A stretch of 64,000 nt of DNA, from the NCBI GenBank assembly GCA_905178155.1, contig CAJINV010000001.1, positions 3,735,706 to 3,799,705 of the forward strand, read 5' to 3'. Below the pieces are notes generated by a model. It was not told the origin of the DNA. It saw only the letters and a program-made list of their open reading frames with translations, and did no database searches. The DNA is from Amoebophrya sp. A120. Lineage: Eukaryota; Sar; Dinophyceae; Syndiniales; Amoebophryaceae. Numbering within the stretch: the stretch's first letter is position 1; the number at the start of each line of letters is the position of its first letter. Made by a program: the position numbers and the translations under genes. Positions 44,090 to 56,203 of the stretch are shown here, in pieces.

Positions 44090-45209
44090 GTGGTTTTTCA
44101 TCGATCATGCGATCACTGAACCCACGGTAAAGAAGGAGAGACGGAACTAGTTTCTTCGCTTCGCCACATAACTATGCTGACTTTGGATTTCATTTTCTCA
44201 GAGGAAAAAATGTACACAGTTGATGCTCGATCGTCTATTGACTATGTAAAGGAAAAAATATATTGATGTCTCACCCGATGCACTAGTACCTAGACCTACT
44301 CTACTACCCATGATCGTCGCGAACTCACCACTTCTCCGCGGTCGCTTTCACTAATCCGACCTTCACTAATCCGACCGAAGACCCTGACGAACTATTCATG
44401 ATAGTGATACGCAATCGACGGAGTCTGGCTACTCTAATATGTAGTTGATGGACGCACGCGCGAGGCACCTAAGATGTTGCACTAGAAGTGGTTTTCCTAT
44501 TCACGACTTGCGAGACAGAATGACACACAAATGTCGAATGATCTTTCACTTTGAAGGCGTGACCCGTTTGGTTTCTTCGACAGTAACGCAATGTTCAGTA
44601 TGACATGGAAAGTGCATCTCTGCCGCAGGAGGTGCCGCAACAAAAATCAACCGAATCTTCAAGCAAGTTCCGAAAATGAAAAACTGCTGCAAAATCCTCA
44701 GCGGAAGATCCACCACTTCGTTCATTTTGCGAAGCCAACGCAGAAACGGATCTTGTGGAATAAGCTAATAGTAGGTTATGGTTATGATGCATAGTAGTTG
44801 CAGCTTTGCCTTCGCAGGATACATACTCATCCAGTATTCCTATTCACCTTTTTCGTTTCCCTCTTTCACCTGCAGGCTCGGGCACAACTGAATACGTGAT
44901 ATCACCACTTTTTCGAATTAGATGAAAGAAAGTACTTAAGTAAGACAGCACTAAGGTGGGCCACAGCATTTTTACCGGTACACTCACATAAAGGGCTCTG
45001 AAAGTTTCATCTACTCTAGCGACACACCGCAACATCATACGAAAGCATCAAAACAAAAGATTTCAGAGTTGGAGGAATTTAGCCATTGCCACGACTTCTT
45101 ACGAGTATAGAAATTCTGTTTTTCGTCCACCTTTGTACGACTTCTTGTATCACGCCTACCCCTTCATCTACAACCGCGACATTCTCTTTACCAGAAGCAT
45201 TCTACCAAG
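44090..45209. other. Intergenic stretch, no supported gene
   Basis: Spacer between the SR-protein gene and CCT5. A 13-base unit CTTCACTAATCCG-like is repeated near 44348-44372. No coding frame with recognisable features. Confidence 0.4.
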
Positions 45210-48200
45210 ATGGCGAACCCGCAGGACATCGATCTCTCTGGCTTCAACATGGGCCAGATGATGATGGACGAGTATGGGAACCCGTTTGTGGTGCTGGAGG
45301 AGCAGGGCATGAAGAAGCGGACCCACGGGCTGGAGGCCCACAAGCAGAACATCATCGCAGCGAAAGCCGTGGCGGAGACCGTGCGAACCAGTCTCGGACC
45401 CAAAGGCATGGACAAAATGATCGTGTCACCGGTATGGCGTTCTCAAATGTTACATTCTCAACTGTTACATGATTTGCCATGCAAAAACGCTATCTCTCTT
45501 AAGACGATCAAGCCTTCTCCGCATGACAACTTCTCGACGCGCTAGATAGCATTATAATCTACTCCAAACCTGTAATGCAAAAGGCGCAACGTTTCCCCTT
45601 TCACTTTTGCCATTCTTGCATTACAAATTTCATGTAACAGTTGAGAATGTAACGTTTGAGAACTCCATAACCGGACGGGGACGTCACCGTCACAAACGAT
45701 GGAGCGACCATCCTGGAAAAGATGGACGTCGACAACCAGGTATTAAGCGATTTGCGATGCCTAAACACGTCTCCAAACGCAAATCCTATTCATAACATGG
45801 TGCGAAGATTCGACTAGTTCTTTCATGCGCTGATTGTGCCATGACGTGATGAATACAAAAGTGATTTGCCTATCAACAACTACACACGTCGACCACAACA
45901 GATCGCCAAGCTCCTAGTCGATCTTTCTGTTTCCCAAGACAACGAAATCGGCGACGGTACGACGGGCGTGGTGATTATGGCCGGGGCTTTGCTGGAACAG
46001 GCCCTGAAGCTCTTGGAAAAGGGCATCCACCCGCTGCGAATTGCCACGGGTTACGAAAAATCCTGCGAGGTCGCAGTGAAGAGGTACTAGTTTTACCAAA
46101 AAATTGTTTGCTTTGTATACTGTTTTGCACCATTATGCAGTTGCATTACGATTACTAGGAGTAGGAAGTCGACCTAACAGGATTGCAAATCAAACAGTGT
46201 TCTTGGATCAATCTTTTCCTCAAAACATAATATCAGAATCCAAGAAATCGCCCGGGAAATGGACGTGATGAAGGACGACTGCGCCGCGCTGAAGAAGGCC
46301 GCTGCCACCGCCCTCGGGTCAAAAATCGTCAGTTCCCACCAGGCGCACCTCGCGGAGATCTGCGTGGGCGCGGTTTTATCCGTGGCCGACCTGGAGCGGA
46401 AGGACGTGAATTTTGACTTGATCAAGGTGGAAGGAAAAGTGGGTGGAAAGTTGGAAGAGACCAAAATGATCAAGGGGATCGTGATCGACAAGGACTTCGC
46501 CCACCCGCAGATGCCGAAAGTCGTCGAAAACGCGAAGCTCGCGGTGCTGACCTGCCCGTTTGAGCCCCCAAAGCCCAAGACCAAGTACAAGCTCGACATC
46601 CGCACGGCGGAAGACTACCGCAAGCTGCACGACACCGAGCAGAACTACTTCCTGGACATGATCCAGAAGATCAAGGCCGCGGGGGCCGACATGGTCATCT
46701 GCCAGTGGGGTTTCGACGACGAGGCCACCCACCTCCTCTACCAGCACAAGCTGCCCGCGGTGCGCTGGGTCGGGGGCGTCGAAATGGAACTGTTGGCGAT
46801 CGCGACCGGGGCCAGGATCGTGCCGCGGTTCGAGGAATTGAGTGCGGACAAACTCGGGTACGCCGGAAAAATCACCGAGGTGCAGATGGGCACAAACCGG
46901 GAACCCATGTTGGTCATCGAAGACTGCGGCAACACAAAAACCGTCACCGTGCTGGTACTATTAGCTCAGATGATTCAGATTCTATTGCTTTTGAATTTGA
47001 TGCTTGTAAATGTGTGTACCCCTCTTGCCTGGAGACTGAATGTTGATGTGCAAGAACTAGCAGGGCTCAACCTCAACCACGAAAAAAACTTACCGGAAAG
47101 TACTTAGGCGTTAAACAAACATCTCGTGCATTTTTACAGGTCCGCGGTGGTAACAAAATGGCAGTCGCGGAGGCAAAGAGGTGTTTGCACGACGCTAACT
47201 GCTGCGTCAGGAATCTGATTGTGAACCCGATGATCATCCCTGGAGGAGGTGCGTCCGAAATCGCCGCCTCGTTAGCCATCGTCGAAGCCTCAGACAACGA
47301 ACCCACTGTGGATCAATACAGCATGAAAGGTACAGAGAATTTTTTACTTACGTATTGTTGCATAGTACTCCAGAACATTTGTTTTTGAGATTGCTGAGGC
47401 GACATTGGGTCCTCGTGGTGTGCGCACTCAAAGAGGGTCTTGGTCACTTTTTCTTTTTTGCAGCACGCACCAGCAGCTGAAAGCTGTCTATTCTAAAAAG
47501 AAAGATTAAGATCGCGACCCATTTATTACGACTACACAGCCTTCGCCGACGCGTTGGACACGATCCCGCAGATCCTGGCGGAGAACAGCGGTCTCCCGTG
47601 CATCCAGACGGTAACGGACTTGAAGGCAAAGCAGATCGACACGAAGAATGGGTGGTTTGGCGTGGACGCCATGTGCAAGGGCACCAACGACATGTGGGAC
47701 CAGTCTGTGTACGAAGCCCTCTCCTCGAAGTGCAACCAGTTCCGGTTGGCCATATGAACTGCAAAAATGTCTGGGTCTGGGAGATTGCGAGATTTGTCAT
47801 GCTTGTCTGGCATGACTCTGAACTCTGTGTTGCATGGCCGCGAAGAGCTCCTCCTCCCTGTCATGCAAAAACGCAGTTTCTCATGCGGAGTACGCAACTG
47901 AGAACCATGGAAAAAACTTGTCATGCTTGGCAGCGCATTATAGTGAGTTCACTAATATTCCCTTTCTTGCATCACAAGTTCCCAGACCCAGACATATTTG
48001 CAATGCATAGGCCACCCAGGTGGTAAAAATGATCCTCAAAATCGACGACGTGATCTGCATATCCTGTGCAAAAGTATCGTACTCGTATTGCAATCATGCA
48101 TTACAAATCCTTTTGCTAAGGTAAAACTGCATTACAAATGTTATTTCTCATGCTGAGGAAATTTGTAATGCATTTATACGAATACGATACTTTTGCAGTT

Positions 48201-48226
48201 CATACTGCAACGCCGACAGCTTCTAA
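45210..48226 (+). CDS. CCT5: CCT5, TCP-1 epsilon chaperonin subunit
   Basis: CCT5 is one of eight subunits of the cytosolic group II chaperonin that folds actin, tubulin and other proteins. Eight exons (45210-45432, 45675-45739, 45902-46083, 46237-46954, 47140-47329, 47540-47752, 48015-48059, 48210-48226) give 550 residues, close to the usual ~540. Visible motifs: [37 protein letters not shown] (ATPase), [19 protein letters not shown] and VRWVGG, typical of epsilon rather than other CCT subunits, then RGGNKM and VKMILKIDD. Introns 1, 6 and 7 are introners; the others are GT-AG. Introner 7 cuts the protein just before a very short C-terminus (NADSF). High homology makes this the best test case for introner boundaries. 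Confidence 0.98.
45433..45669. mobile_element. Introner 7 (GTTCTCAAATG family, 237 bp)
   Basis: The left TIR TATGGCGTTCTCAAATGTTA, then CATTCTCAACTGTTACATG, is matched by the complement of the right end TATGGAGTTCTCAAACGTTA; about 45 bases pair with few mismatches. The exact flanking repeat is ACCGG. Excision rebuilds the CCT ATP-site motif [12 protein letters not shown]. Confidence 0.96.
47753..48009. mobile_element. Introner 8 (TGGGTCTGG family, 257 bp)
   Basis: The left TIR TATGAACTGCAAAAATGTCT, then GGGTCTGG, is matched by the complement of the right end TATGCATTGCAAATATGTCT. The exact flanking repeat is GGCCA. Excision rebuilds [16 protein letters not shown], which aligns with CCT5 proteins. 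A GC...AG register is possible within the repeat. Confidence 0.97.
48060..48204. mobile_element. Introner 9 (TGCAAAAGTATCG family, 145 bp)
   Basis: The left TIR TATCCTGTGCAAAAGTATCG is matched by the complement of the right end TATGAACTGCAAAAGTATCG. The exact flanking repeat is CTGCA. It sits 45 coding bases after introner 8. Excision gives the C-terminus DDVICNADSF and stop. Confidence 0.95.
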
Positions 48227-49868
48227 CCACTTCTTCTGCCGAGGAAGATTATGTTGATCTACAACTCGGGGAAGTCGAAGTCGTTTCAGAAGTGACATGA
48301 ACGTCAGCAGTTGTACTTACGAATACGACCGTCGAGGATTTGGTGCAAGAGGAGGAACAAAATGTTGGCTGTTGCTGCAGAAGTACTTTTCAGCACGGAT
48401 TTTTTTCAAAATCTATATGACGTTTGACGAGGCACCGCCACAACACTTTTTGTTCTTTGGGAGCGCGCAGGAGTACAATACGGTTCTTGTTGGGACGATA
48501 TTATCATGGTAATCTACGACTTTTTAAGATCTACAAAGAAAACATCGATAGCGATGTAGAAGTCGGCAGCGGAACATCAAACAAGGGCTTCCACAACGGG
48601 GTGGAACAATCTTCAACTGTGAAGTTGCTAGATGTCGAGTTTGTTCTGCGATCTTTCTGAAAAAAACGAAACAACCATGGACGAAGATGTTTGTTCTGCA
48701 GAGGAAGTCAGGAGATCTGGCCGTTCTTCAGGCACCAGTGTTGAATTAACGATGTTCATCCACCCTTTGACCGAAGACTGTGACCGACCGGTAAGTTCTA
48801 AAATAGCACCTCTCTCACATGAAAAAGCCCAAAACTTTACTAATAGGGTCTTTCTACACGACCTACATCGTGCTCGTGCAATGTCCTTAGGAACTATGAC
48901 GTCATCTCTGCGATACATACTGTTACAACTACAGGGGGGCTGTAAACACGTAAAAAGGGCTATCGATGGCTGCTACGACAGTGGAAGTCTACTTCAGAAG
49001 AGGAAACGAAAATTAAGGGCCGTTTCATGCTTATGAGTGACGGATGTACAAGTTGAAGACCTCCGTAGTTCTCCACATTCGGGCACCACCACCACGTTTC
49101 GATGAGTAATCAGTAGTTTGAATTTAGTGCTAGTTCTTTTCACTTATCTCTGCCCGCTTTTTTGGGTATTTTTTTCAAAAGAAAACAATGTTCGCGCGTG
49201 CCTTTCTGTTGCGACGATAGAGAAGTGTCCGTGTTTCCGTTTCGATTGGGCCAGACAATCCCAGACGCAGCAGTAAACCTAAACGGGTTTGCGCGTCTTT
49301 CGGACACGGACTTCGCGAATTTTTTTAAGGATTTTCAGTTTTTGTCTTCTGGTTTGCAGCTACTGCCAGGGGGATACAACGACCTGGGGTACTCACGCGC
49401 GCTCGACAGTAACTGCGAAGTGCGAAGACCGGACCGAAAAAAGCCCCTCAATTCTACCGCACCTGCATCTCTTGCGAGCTGTGGTACCTGGTGCATGAGC
49501 CTGAGCGGCGACCTGATCCTCAGCACAGCAAATGAAGGCGCGACGTGGTCTAACGGGACCGGTGGAGGTAATAGATTGCGTCAACAGTGGCTGCACGGGG
49601 AAATCAATTTCTAGCTTGCGCCCGGAGTAAAAGTCGACCTCTTGAGCAGCTGCTGTCTCCGACGGGCGTTGAGGTTTTTGCTGATTGGGCAGCGAAATCT
49701 TCATACTTGCCTGATGAAGTAGAAATAAAGGCTGGCGGGCTCTTGTAAAACCGCTTTTCGTTTCGGTCGCCAATAAGGACGTCAACAACCAGTCGCCGCC
49801 GGGGCCACACAACTACGAGCAGTAAAGTAGTGGAAATACTGAACAGTACTAGCTACTCAGCCCGGCCA
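48227..49868. other. Intergenic stretch with weak ORFs
   Basis: Frames at 48632-49036 (134 codons, first ATG near 48632) and 49162-49614 (no ATG until late) are open but unrecognised. They could be upstream exons of the TBC gene or noise. No RNA gene or element is evident. Confidence 0.4.
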
Positions 49869-52797
49869 ATGCGCACGAATGCCAGTGTTGTCCCTTCCCA
49901 GACGCGCGCCGTAGTCCTTTCCTCACCCCCGCGACCGCGACAGTCCACCTCGGAGCAGATAAAGCCACCTGGCGGCGCGGATGACGAACAAGCTCCGAGT
50001 TCTTCTTACCAAGAGCAAAAAAGAAGAGGTTCCAACCGCCGAGCGGTCTACTCGCCCGGCTCACGAACGAGGGGAACTGCACTGCCGGAAGGCGAGGCGG
50101 GACCACCTTCCGGCAAGATGGCGAGCAGCTCGACATCGACTCGCGCTCAAAACCAATTCTCCAGCCCGTCGCCCCCCGTGGGCGGAGGTGGAAGTGGACC
50201 CACGACCGCCGGGTCGTCCACTGCGGGCGGCGCGACGTCCTCGTCCTCCTTGTCGAAGCAAAAGTGGGATAAGATGATCTCCCGGGGCCTCACCCGCCAG
50301 TTCCTGCAGGACAACAAAGAGACCTTCCTCCGCCGGGTCCGGCGCGGCATTCCCCCAGAATACCGCTGGACGGTGTGGCGTGCGGTGATAAACGACGGCG
50401 ACACGATCTTTGGCGGTTCACCAGGGAATGGTAATTCACCTAAGAATTCCACCTCTGTAGGAGCTGTTGACCCGGATAGGGATGGTGCTGCGATGAACAA
50501 TACTGGAGGAACCTCAACAAACCACAGAGCAAGCAATGGAACAACATCTTCAAACAAGACCAATTTTTCTACCGGACTGAACAAGAGCGGAACCACTACC
50601 ACCACCACGCCTAGTTCCGCGAGTAGTTCGATATCCAAGAAAAAAACTGTGTTAGTGTAACTATCTTTGGCTGGCAGCATCACAAATTTGCTCTACATGA
50701 CAGAGAAAATCTGTCATGCGTGGCTTGTAGGGAAAACACACATGAAAAGAGGACTTCATGGCTGTCTGGCATGACAGGCGTAACTCTGTTGCATGTTCTG
50801 CATTACAGAGTTACACTTACACAGTTTTTTTCTTGCATACTCGATGCAGTCCGTGCAGTGCCGGTCCAGTACGTACCAAAATCTGGTTGCGAAGGACAAT
50901 ATATCCTGTGCAAAAGTATCGCACTCGTATAAATGCAAGTCTTGCATTACAAATCTTTTTATTAAGGCGAATCCGCATTACAAATTCCATTTCTCATGCT
51001 AAGAAAATTTGTATTGCAATTTATACTAGTACGATACTTTTGCAATGCATACAATAAGTGGATTAGTCTGATCAAGATCGACATCTCGCGAACGTTCCCA
51101 GAAACCACAGCGTTCGACGATAGCCACCAGAATAAGCTGCTGCGAATACTCTCCGCGTACAGCAACTTCAACCTGGATGTGGGGTACTGTCAGGGCATGA
51201 ACTTCATCGCGGGTCTGCTACTTTTAGTGTCCGGGTCCCACGAGGAGGAAACCTTCTGGATGTTCGTTTCGCTCATGGAACTACGGGGCTTGAAGGGCTT
51301 CTACAAGGACAAGTTTCCCATGCTCAGGTATGATTTTATGCCTATACAAGGCAGATAAAATAAAGTTTGAGCTGCACCACCAATCAATTATCTGAATCTA
51401 TGGGATTAGTTCGAACTGCACCTTATCTGTCAGATTCGATTTTCGTCAGAACAATTCGGTGTGTACGTGCTCATGTGTTGACCAGCATGTAGTTGTTATA
51501 TGAATCCTATGCCATATCGATGAAAAACAGGGTCTACCTGAAGGCTTTTGACCGGCTGCTCGAGGAGGAGCTTCCGGAGCTGCGCAAGCACTTTCGCCAA
51601 GAGGGCGTTCAGCCTGCGGTCTACCTGCACCAGTGGTTTCTGACCCTGTACATCAACTGCCTTCCCCTCCAGACCGTGCTGGTGATCTGGGACGTGGTGG
51701 TCTGCGAGGGCCTGCATGTGTTGCTCTCCATAACGCTCAGCCTGTTGAAGGTGCTGCAATCCGTCCTGTTGAAATTGGAGTTCGAGGACATCGTGAAATT
51801 TTTCAAGACCATGAAGACCGGCGACGAGGTATCCTGAGTAAAAACGTACCCACACCAGAGTCAGGATGGGGAATCTGCTAGACAAATCCACAAGTTTTGG
51901 CTGTTTTGCATGACAAATCTGGATTCGTAGTGTAGTGCTGTTTGAGCTAGCTCAGCAGCATCACAGATCTAGCATACCATGCTGATTGGAGCATGACAAA
52001 TTGCAAAAGACGACTAGAAAATGCTTCTCATGGGGCTCCGCATGAGAAACATTCTCAGCATGCAGATTTGCATTACAACTCTGGCGTGGGTACGTTTTTA
52101 CTCAGGATACGAGGACTGCGACGCAACCATGATCGGGCAGCTGCTCATCCGGCAGTCGGCCAGGATTATGAAATGTAAAAATGTCTGGGTCTGGAAGAGT
52201 GCGAGGTTTGTCATGCACGTTTTGCATGAGCCATGATGTCTGTGATGCACACCCTAGCAATAGAGATCTTGTGAAGGCTTCTTGATGCCTATTCCGCATG
52301 ACAAGTGCCTTCTCAGCGTAGCAAAAATTGCATTCCCTTTGGTACTCATGCAATACAGATTTTTTTGGAATCCAAATGCAGCATCACAAGTTGCATTCTT
52401 CCAGACCCAGACATTTTTACACTTGATAAGGATCGAGCTCTCGCAAAAGGTGCTCACGATCATCAATCAGGAAAGCAGCGGGAACGACAACTTCACGGAC
52501 TTCGACGATTTTTTCGGCGGCGGGAACGAAGCGAGTGGTGCGCCGGCAGGGAACGAGACCGGTATAGAAATTATACAAGGATCATGTCGGTCTCGTCGTT
52601 GAGTTTTAGTTTTTAACTCGTCAATCTATCAAAACCCGTTTCTGTCAAAGCGACCTCACTTGGCATGTAAAACAGGCGACGCCGAGCTCTCATGGTTCGA
52701 AAAAATGGGGAAAGATCTAGCCACATTCTTCGAGCAGCCGTCTGAGCAGAAGCCCGCCGCTACTTCTGGTACCGCGACAGCATCGGGGCCGCCATGA
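49869..52797 (+). CDS. TBC-domain Rab GTPase-activating protein, four introners
   Basis: Seven exons (49869-50631, 50845-50901, 51057-51327, 51531-51829, 52115-52166, 52434-52561, 52676-52797) give 563 residues. A disordered Ser/Pro-rich N-terminus precedes a TBC domain: FLRRVRRGIPPEYRWTVWRAVI, a 90-residue Ser/Asn/Thr insert, IKIDISRTFP (Arg finger), LSAYSNFNLDVGYCQGMNF (Gln finger), FWMFVSLMELRGLKGFY, WFLTLYINCLPLQTVLVIWD. Both catalytic fingers are present, so it should accelerate GTP hydrolysis on a Rab; the partner is unknown. Introns 1, 2, 4 and 5 are introners; 3 and 6 are GT-AG. Two exons between introners are only 57 and 52 bases. The frame is open upstream to 49830 without an earlier ATG. 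An upstream exon cannot be excluded. Confidence 0.94.
50632..50839. mobile_element. Introner 10 (GTGTAAGTGTAAC family, 208 bp)
   Basis: The left TIR TATCCAAGAAAAAAACTGTG is matched by the complement of the right end TATGCAAGAAAAAAACTGTG. The flanking repeat is TTCGA/CTCGA. Excision joins SASSS to MQSVQCRSS in frame. The interior has several GCATGACA and CATTACA motifs. Confidence 0.93.
50902..51051. mobile_element. Introner 11 (TGCAAAAGTATCG family, 150 bp)
   Basis: The left TIR TATCCTGTGCAAAAGTATCG is matched by the complement of the right end TATGCATTGCAAAAGTATCG. The exact flanking repeat is CAATA. Excision joins VAKDN to KWISLIKIDISRTFP, rebuilding the approach to the TBC Arg finger. Confidence 0.96.
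51830..52109. mobile_element. Introner 12 (GTAAAAACGTACCC family, 280 bp)
   Basis: The TIRs are almost identical: TATCCTGAGTAAAAACGTAC at the left and the same in the complement of the right end, then CCACACCAGAG / CCACGCCAGAG. The exact flanking repeat is CGAGG. Excision joins TGDE to DCDATMIGQLL. In one register this intron can be read as GT...AG. Confidence 0.97.
52167..52428. mobile_element. Introner 13 (TGGGTCTGG family, 262 bp)
   Basis: The left TIR TATGAAATGTAAAAATGTCT, then GGGTCTGGAAG, is matched by the complement of the right end TATCAAGTGTAAAAATGTCT. The exact flanking repeat is AGGAT. It sits 52 coding bases after introner 12. Excision joins RQSARI to ELSQKVLTI. Confidence 0.97.
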
Positions 52798-53653
52798 CAG
52801 AAGTTCTGAGCGCGACAATTAAACCTGCTCTCCCGCTTTTTTCGTCATCTTTCAAGAACATCTTGAATGATGAGCTTGTTCTTGGTTCTTGATCTGCCCG
52901 CGGTTCGTTCGTTCATGGCAGGAGCTTTCAAAGAACCAAGAACACTGCGACAAACGGCCCTCTCAAAAAGCGACACAGCATACACCTAGCAAAAAGTACA
53001 ACACGAGGCGAGCAGAGCGGCAATCCTGTCGCGACTCTGCCACTTCCGCTGGTTTTGGAATTTCCCTTCCGGTGGCGATGTTCTTTGTTGGAGATGTAAA
53101 AAGTAATATGAGTAATGATCTCCTGCGACGGGATCGATTCATGCGACGTCGAACTTCATCAATGCGAGTCATTGGCAAAAACGGTTTCTATGGAAGATCA
53201 GGAAGTGAATTCCGGTCGCTACTCAGTAGTGTGTCGTGAAGTAAGAACTAGTGGCTTGTACAACCTCTTGCACTTCTCAAGAAAAGAACGGCTCGGTTTT
53301 GCACAGTCTCGGTACTTGTTCTGCAGCATTCGGTCGTGCTAGTCGGAAGTTGTCCATCTTCTGGTCAACGCCCTCTACCTAGGGTAAGTTCTTAGCTTGA
53401 TAGTGATCACCCCGTCTGAAACAAACTTCTACGACAGCACTCCTGCTTTCTTTGAAAGGATAGACCCTCCCGCAACTTGGATTCTACCCCTGAGTGAACC
53501 TCCTCATCGTCATCATCCCAACGATAATATCTAGACCTTACATGTACCAATTCTCTATTTTGTAGTCTGGTTTTACCTTCTACTTCTTCCTTCTAATCGC
53601 CGAGGAGAAGAAACTTCTGGCCTTTATCTATCATTTATTTTTATCAATTTTCA
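52798..53653. other. Intergenic stretch, no supported gene
   Basis: Spacer between the TBC gene and the IQ-like gene. An open frame at 52889-53239 (116 codons) is unrecognised. No element or RNA gene seen. Confidence 0.4.
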
Positions 53654-56203
53654 ATGCTAGGTAGTACAACGAAAACCATGACCCAGCCCCTCCCGACCCT
53701 TTTCCACGTGACGCGTGCCCAGAGATGGCAGAGCGAAGCGGACGTGGTCGCAGCCTTTTCTGCGGACGAAGTGCGCCTCGTTTTCGACGACCTCGGCCTG
53801 GAAGTTCGGTTTGTCGGTGGGCGACGCGAGATCCGCCGGCGGTCCTTCACCGATGAAGAATACGACCAGCTTGGGGCGCCGTCTCCAGCAGTTTCTGCCG
53901 CGCCCCGGGGGCGTGACGAGGAGCGGGCGGACGTCAAGCGCGGCGTTGCTGATGTTGACACGCCTGTTCCTATGGACGTCGGACGAGCTACCTTTACACG
54001 AACGGGAGGACGTGCAGCTCCCGCTTTCGCTCCCACAGCTCGGGCTCAACATTCCTCAATCGGCGGTAATGTTGGTGTTGCAGCCAACATGGACGAACAA
54101 ACAAATCACAGGACGTCGAGCGTCAACAGCACTAAAGCCGCCCGCAGTAGGAGCCTCGTGAGTTGGAAAAGCCAAGGTGGGAGAGCAGCGAGCAGCCGCA
54201 CAGATGAAATTGACTACAAGGTCTCGTCCCCGAAAAATGCCCACGCAGATGCGCGAAAACGGCCCGGCAGTGTGGGAAGTTGCAGTAGCTCTTCCTCGAC
54301 GTTAAATATGTTGAACAGGGGTACCTCTAAGAGTAATTCTCGCGGCAATATCCCGATCCCGAATCAAAATCCGCACAATTCTCGTGAAGATGAAGAGGAG
54401 GACGGTGCAGCACACCTTGGTCCCCTGCGAACAATCCCAACAGTGGAGATCCGAAATCTGCTGCTCAACTGCAAAAATAGTGCAGGAACAACTTCTGCGT
54501 CCTTCCGGCATGGCACCTACCATGCGCGGGACCACCGCAGCGCCGCGCCGCCGCAGCCGGTGCTGACGTTTGAGGACCATGCGGCGCAGAAACTGACGAA
54601 GATCGTGCGTGGGAAGCTGGTGCGCAACAGCGTGGAGCGGATGCGGCGCGAGATGCATCTTGCCGCGGCAAAGATCGCCGCCCTCTGGAAGAACAGCGCA
54701 CACATCCGCAGCATTGAGCGGATGCGCCGGCAGATCGAGGAGGAGGCCAGGCTTGCGGCCTCGGATATCGAGTCTGAGTTCCTCGAGCGCGCGTCCAACC
54801 GCAGCTTCAACAACCAGCGGGGTGGAGCGGCATCCGGCGGGACGAAATCCGCCTGCGACGAGCAGTCGAACAAGAGCTTTCTTTCCTCCGACTCGGAGGA
54901 CGAGGAGCAGGACGACCTGGGGGACATTGTGAACGAGCGTGTGACAAAAGCCGTGGAGAAGATCGTGGCGGTGCTGCGCGGGCACATGGACCGCACACAG
55001 ACGGCCCAGATGAAAATGGAAATGACCGACGCGGCGAACACGATCAAGGCCTACTTCCGCGGCGCGCGGGAGCGCGCGGAAGTCCGCCGGGTGCGGAAGG
55101 CGATGCACGAGGCCGCCTTCAAAATTCAGCAAGCTTACAAAGTGCAGAAGTCCGGCCGGGGGGGCATATTGTTGGGGCCGATTTTCGCGGACGGGGTGGA
55201 GGCGGCAAACGACGACGAAATCGATCTGCGAATGGCACCCGCTTTGCCAGAAAACTGCTCGGGCGGCTTGGTGGGGGAGAGGAACTTTTGTTCTTCTACG
55301 GTTCCTGCCGCGACCGATCTTCACCTTCACAGCGGGGGAACAACTTTTACACATTCGCGCAGAACGTCACGGTCCACAACGCAAATTATGAATGGTGCGA
55401 ACAATATCAATACTTTGGTGGAATATGTAAATTTGGTGGACCACGGCAAGGAGCTTGCAAGTGCAAGTGGTGTCGTGGTTGTTCCGACTTCATCTACAAC
55501 TACTTCTATCAGCACAACCACTGCGACCACCTCCGAGGACAACAAAACCGCAGCGCGCATTGACCGGGAGATCAACCGCGCGTGCGATAAGATCAGTCGC
55601 CAGCTCAGCCGGTTACACAACCTGCAGGCAACTTGTTCTAAGGACCCGAGCTCCTCCATCCCTGCCACGTCTGAGGATGACGACCAGACTTCGAAATCCT
55701 CTGCGGCCTCGAAGATGACGAAGCAACAGCGGAAGCAGGAGGCCCTAAACTCGGCGAAGCTGGAGATTATTCACGACGAGACCACGGCCGCCGCGTTGAA
55801 GATCGCGGCCTTCATTCGCGTATGCATTGCAAAAATGTCTGGGTCTGGAAACTTGTGATGCGAAAATGTGAATGATGAAAGCAGTTCTGAATGGACTGCA
55901 GCATAACAACTTTCCAGAACGCTTTCTGATGGGAAATCCGCATGAGAAACTGCGTTTTTGCATGTTGACAAAAGAGGCTGCGACTTTTGCTGGATATGCA
56001 ATACAGATTTCCTAGCAATGAAAAGCTAGCATTACAAGTTCCAACTTTCCAGACCCAGACATATTTGCAGTGGATATCGCGAGAGATCGAGAAAATCGCC
56101 TCAGCAGGTCCAGCGGGAGACGCAGTTGGTCAAAGAGGAGATCGGCGCCGCCGTGCGCCGCATCGACGAAGACTTCCAGCGCAGAAGGACGACTGCTGGG
56201 TAG
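53654..56203 (+). CDS. IQ-motif-like helical protein, one introner
   Basis: Two exons, 53654-55820 and 56082-56203, join in frame on removal of one introner (AAFIR-ERSRKSPQQ) to give 762 residues. The first ~290 residues are Ser/Asn/Arg-rich and probably disordered. Then come long charged helices with IQ-like repeats of the form LxxxxRGxxxR: LTKIVRGKLVR, TIKAYFRGARER and KIQQAYKVQKS, spaced by arginine/methionine-rich helices (ERMRREMHLAAAKI, ERMRRQIEEEARLA). IQ motifs bind calmodulin or myosin light-chain-like proteins; here two of three lack the key Gln, so binding is uncertain. The family is not recognised further. A second ATG (MTQPLP) lies nine codons after the chosen start. Confidence 0.72.
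55821..56076. mobile_element. Introner 14 (TGGGTCTGG family, 256 bp)
   Basis: The left TIR TATGCATTGCAAAAATGTCT, then GGGTCTGG, is matched by the complement of the right end TATCCACTGCAAATATGTCT. The exact flanking repeat is TCGCG. Excision joins the host frame and gives a tidy 40-codon last exon. Confidence 0.96.

Noticed and set aside
49162-49614. Open + frame of 150 codons upstream of the TBC gene, considered as an extra exon
   Set aside because: No ATG near its start and no convincing donor joining it in phase to 49869.
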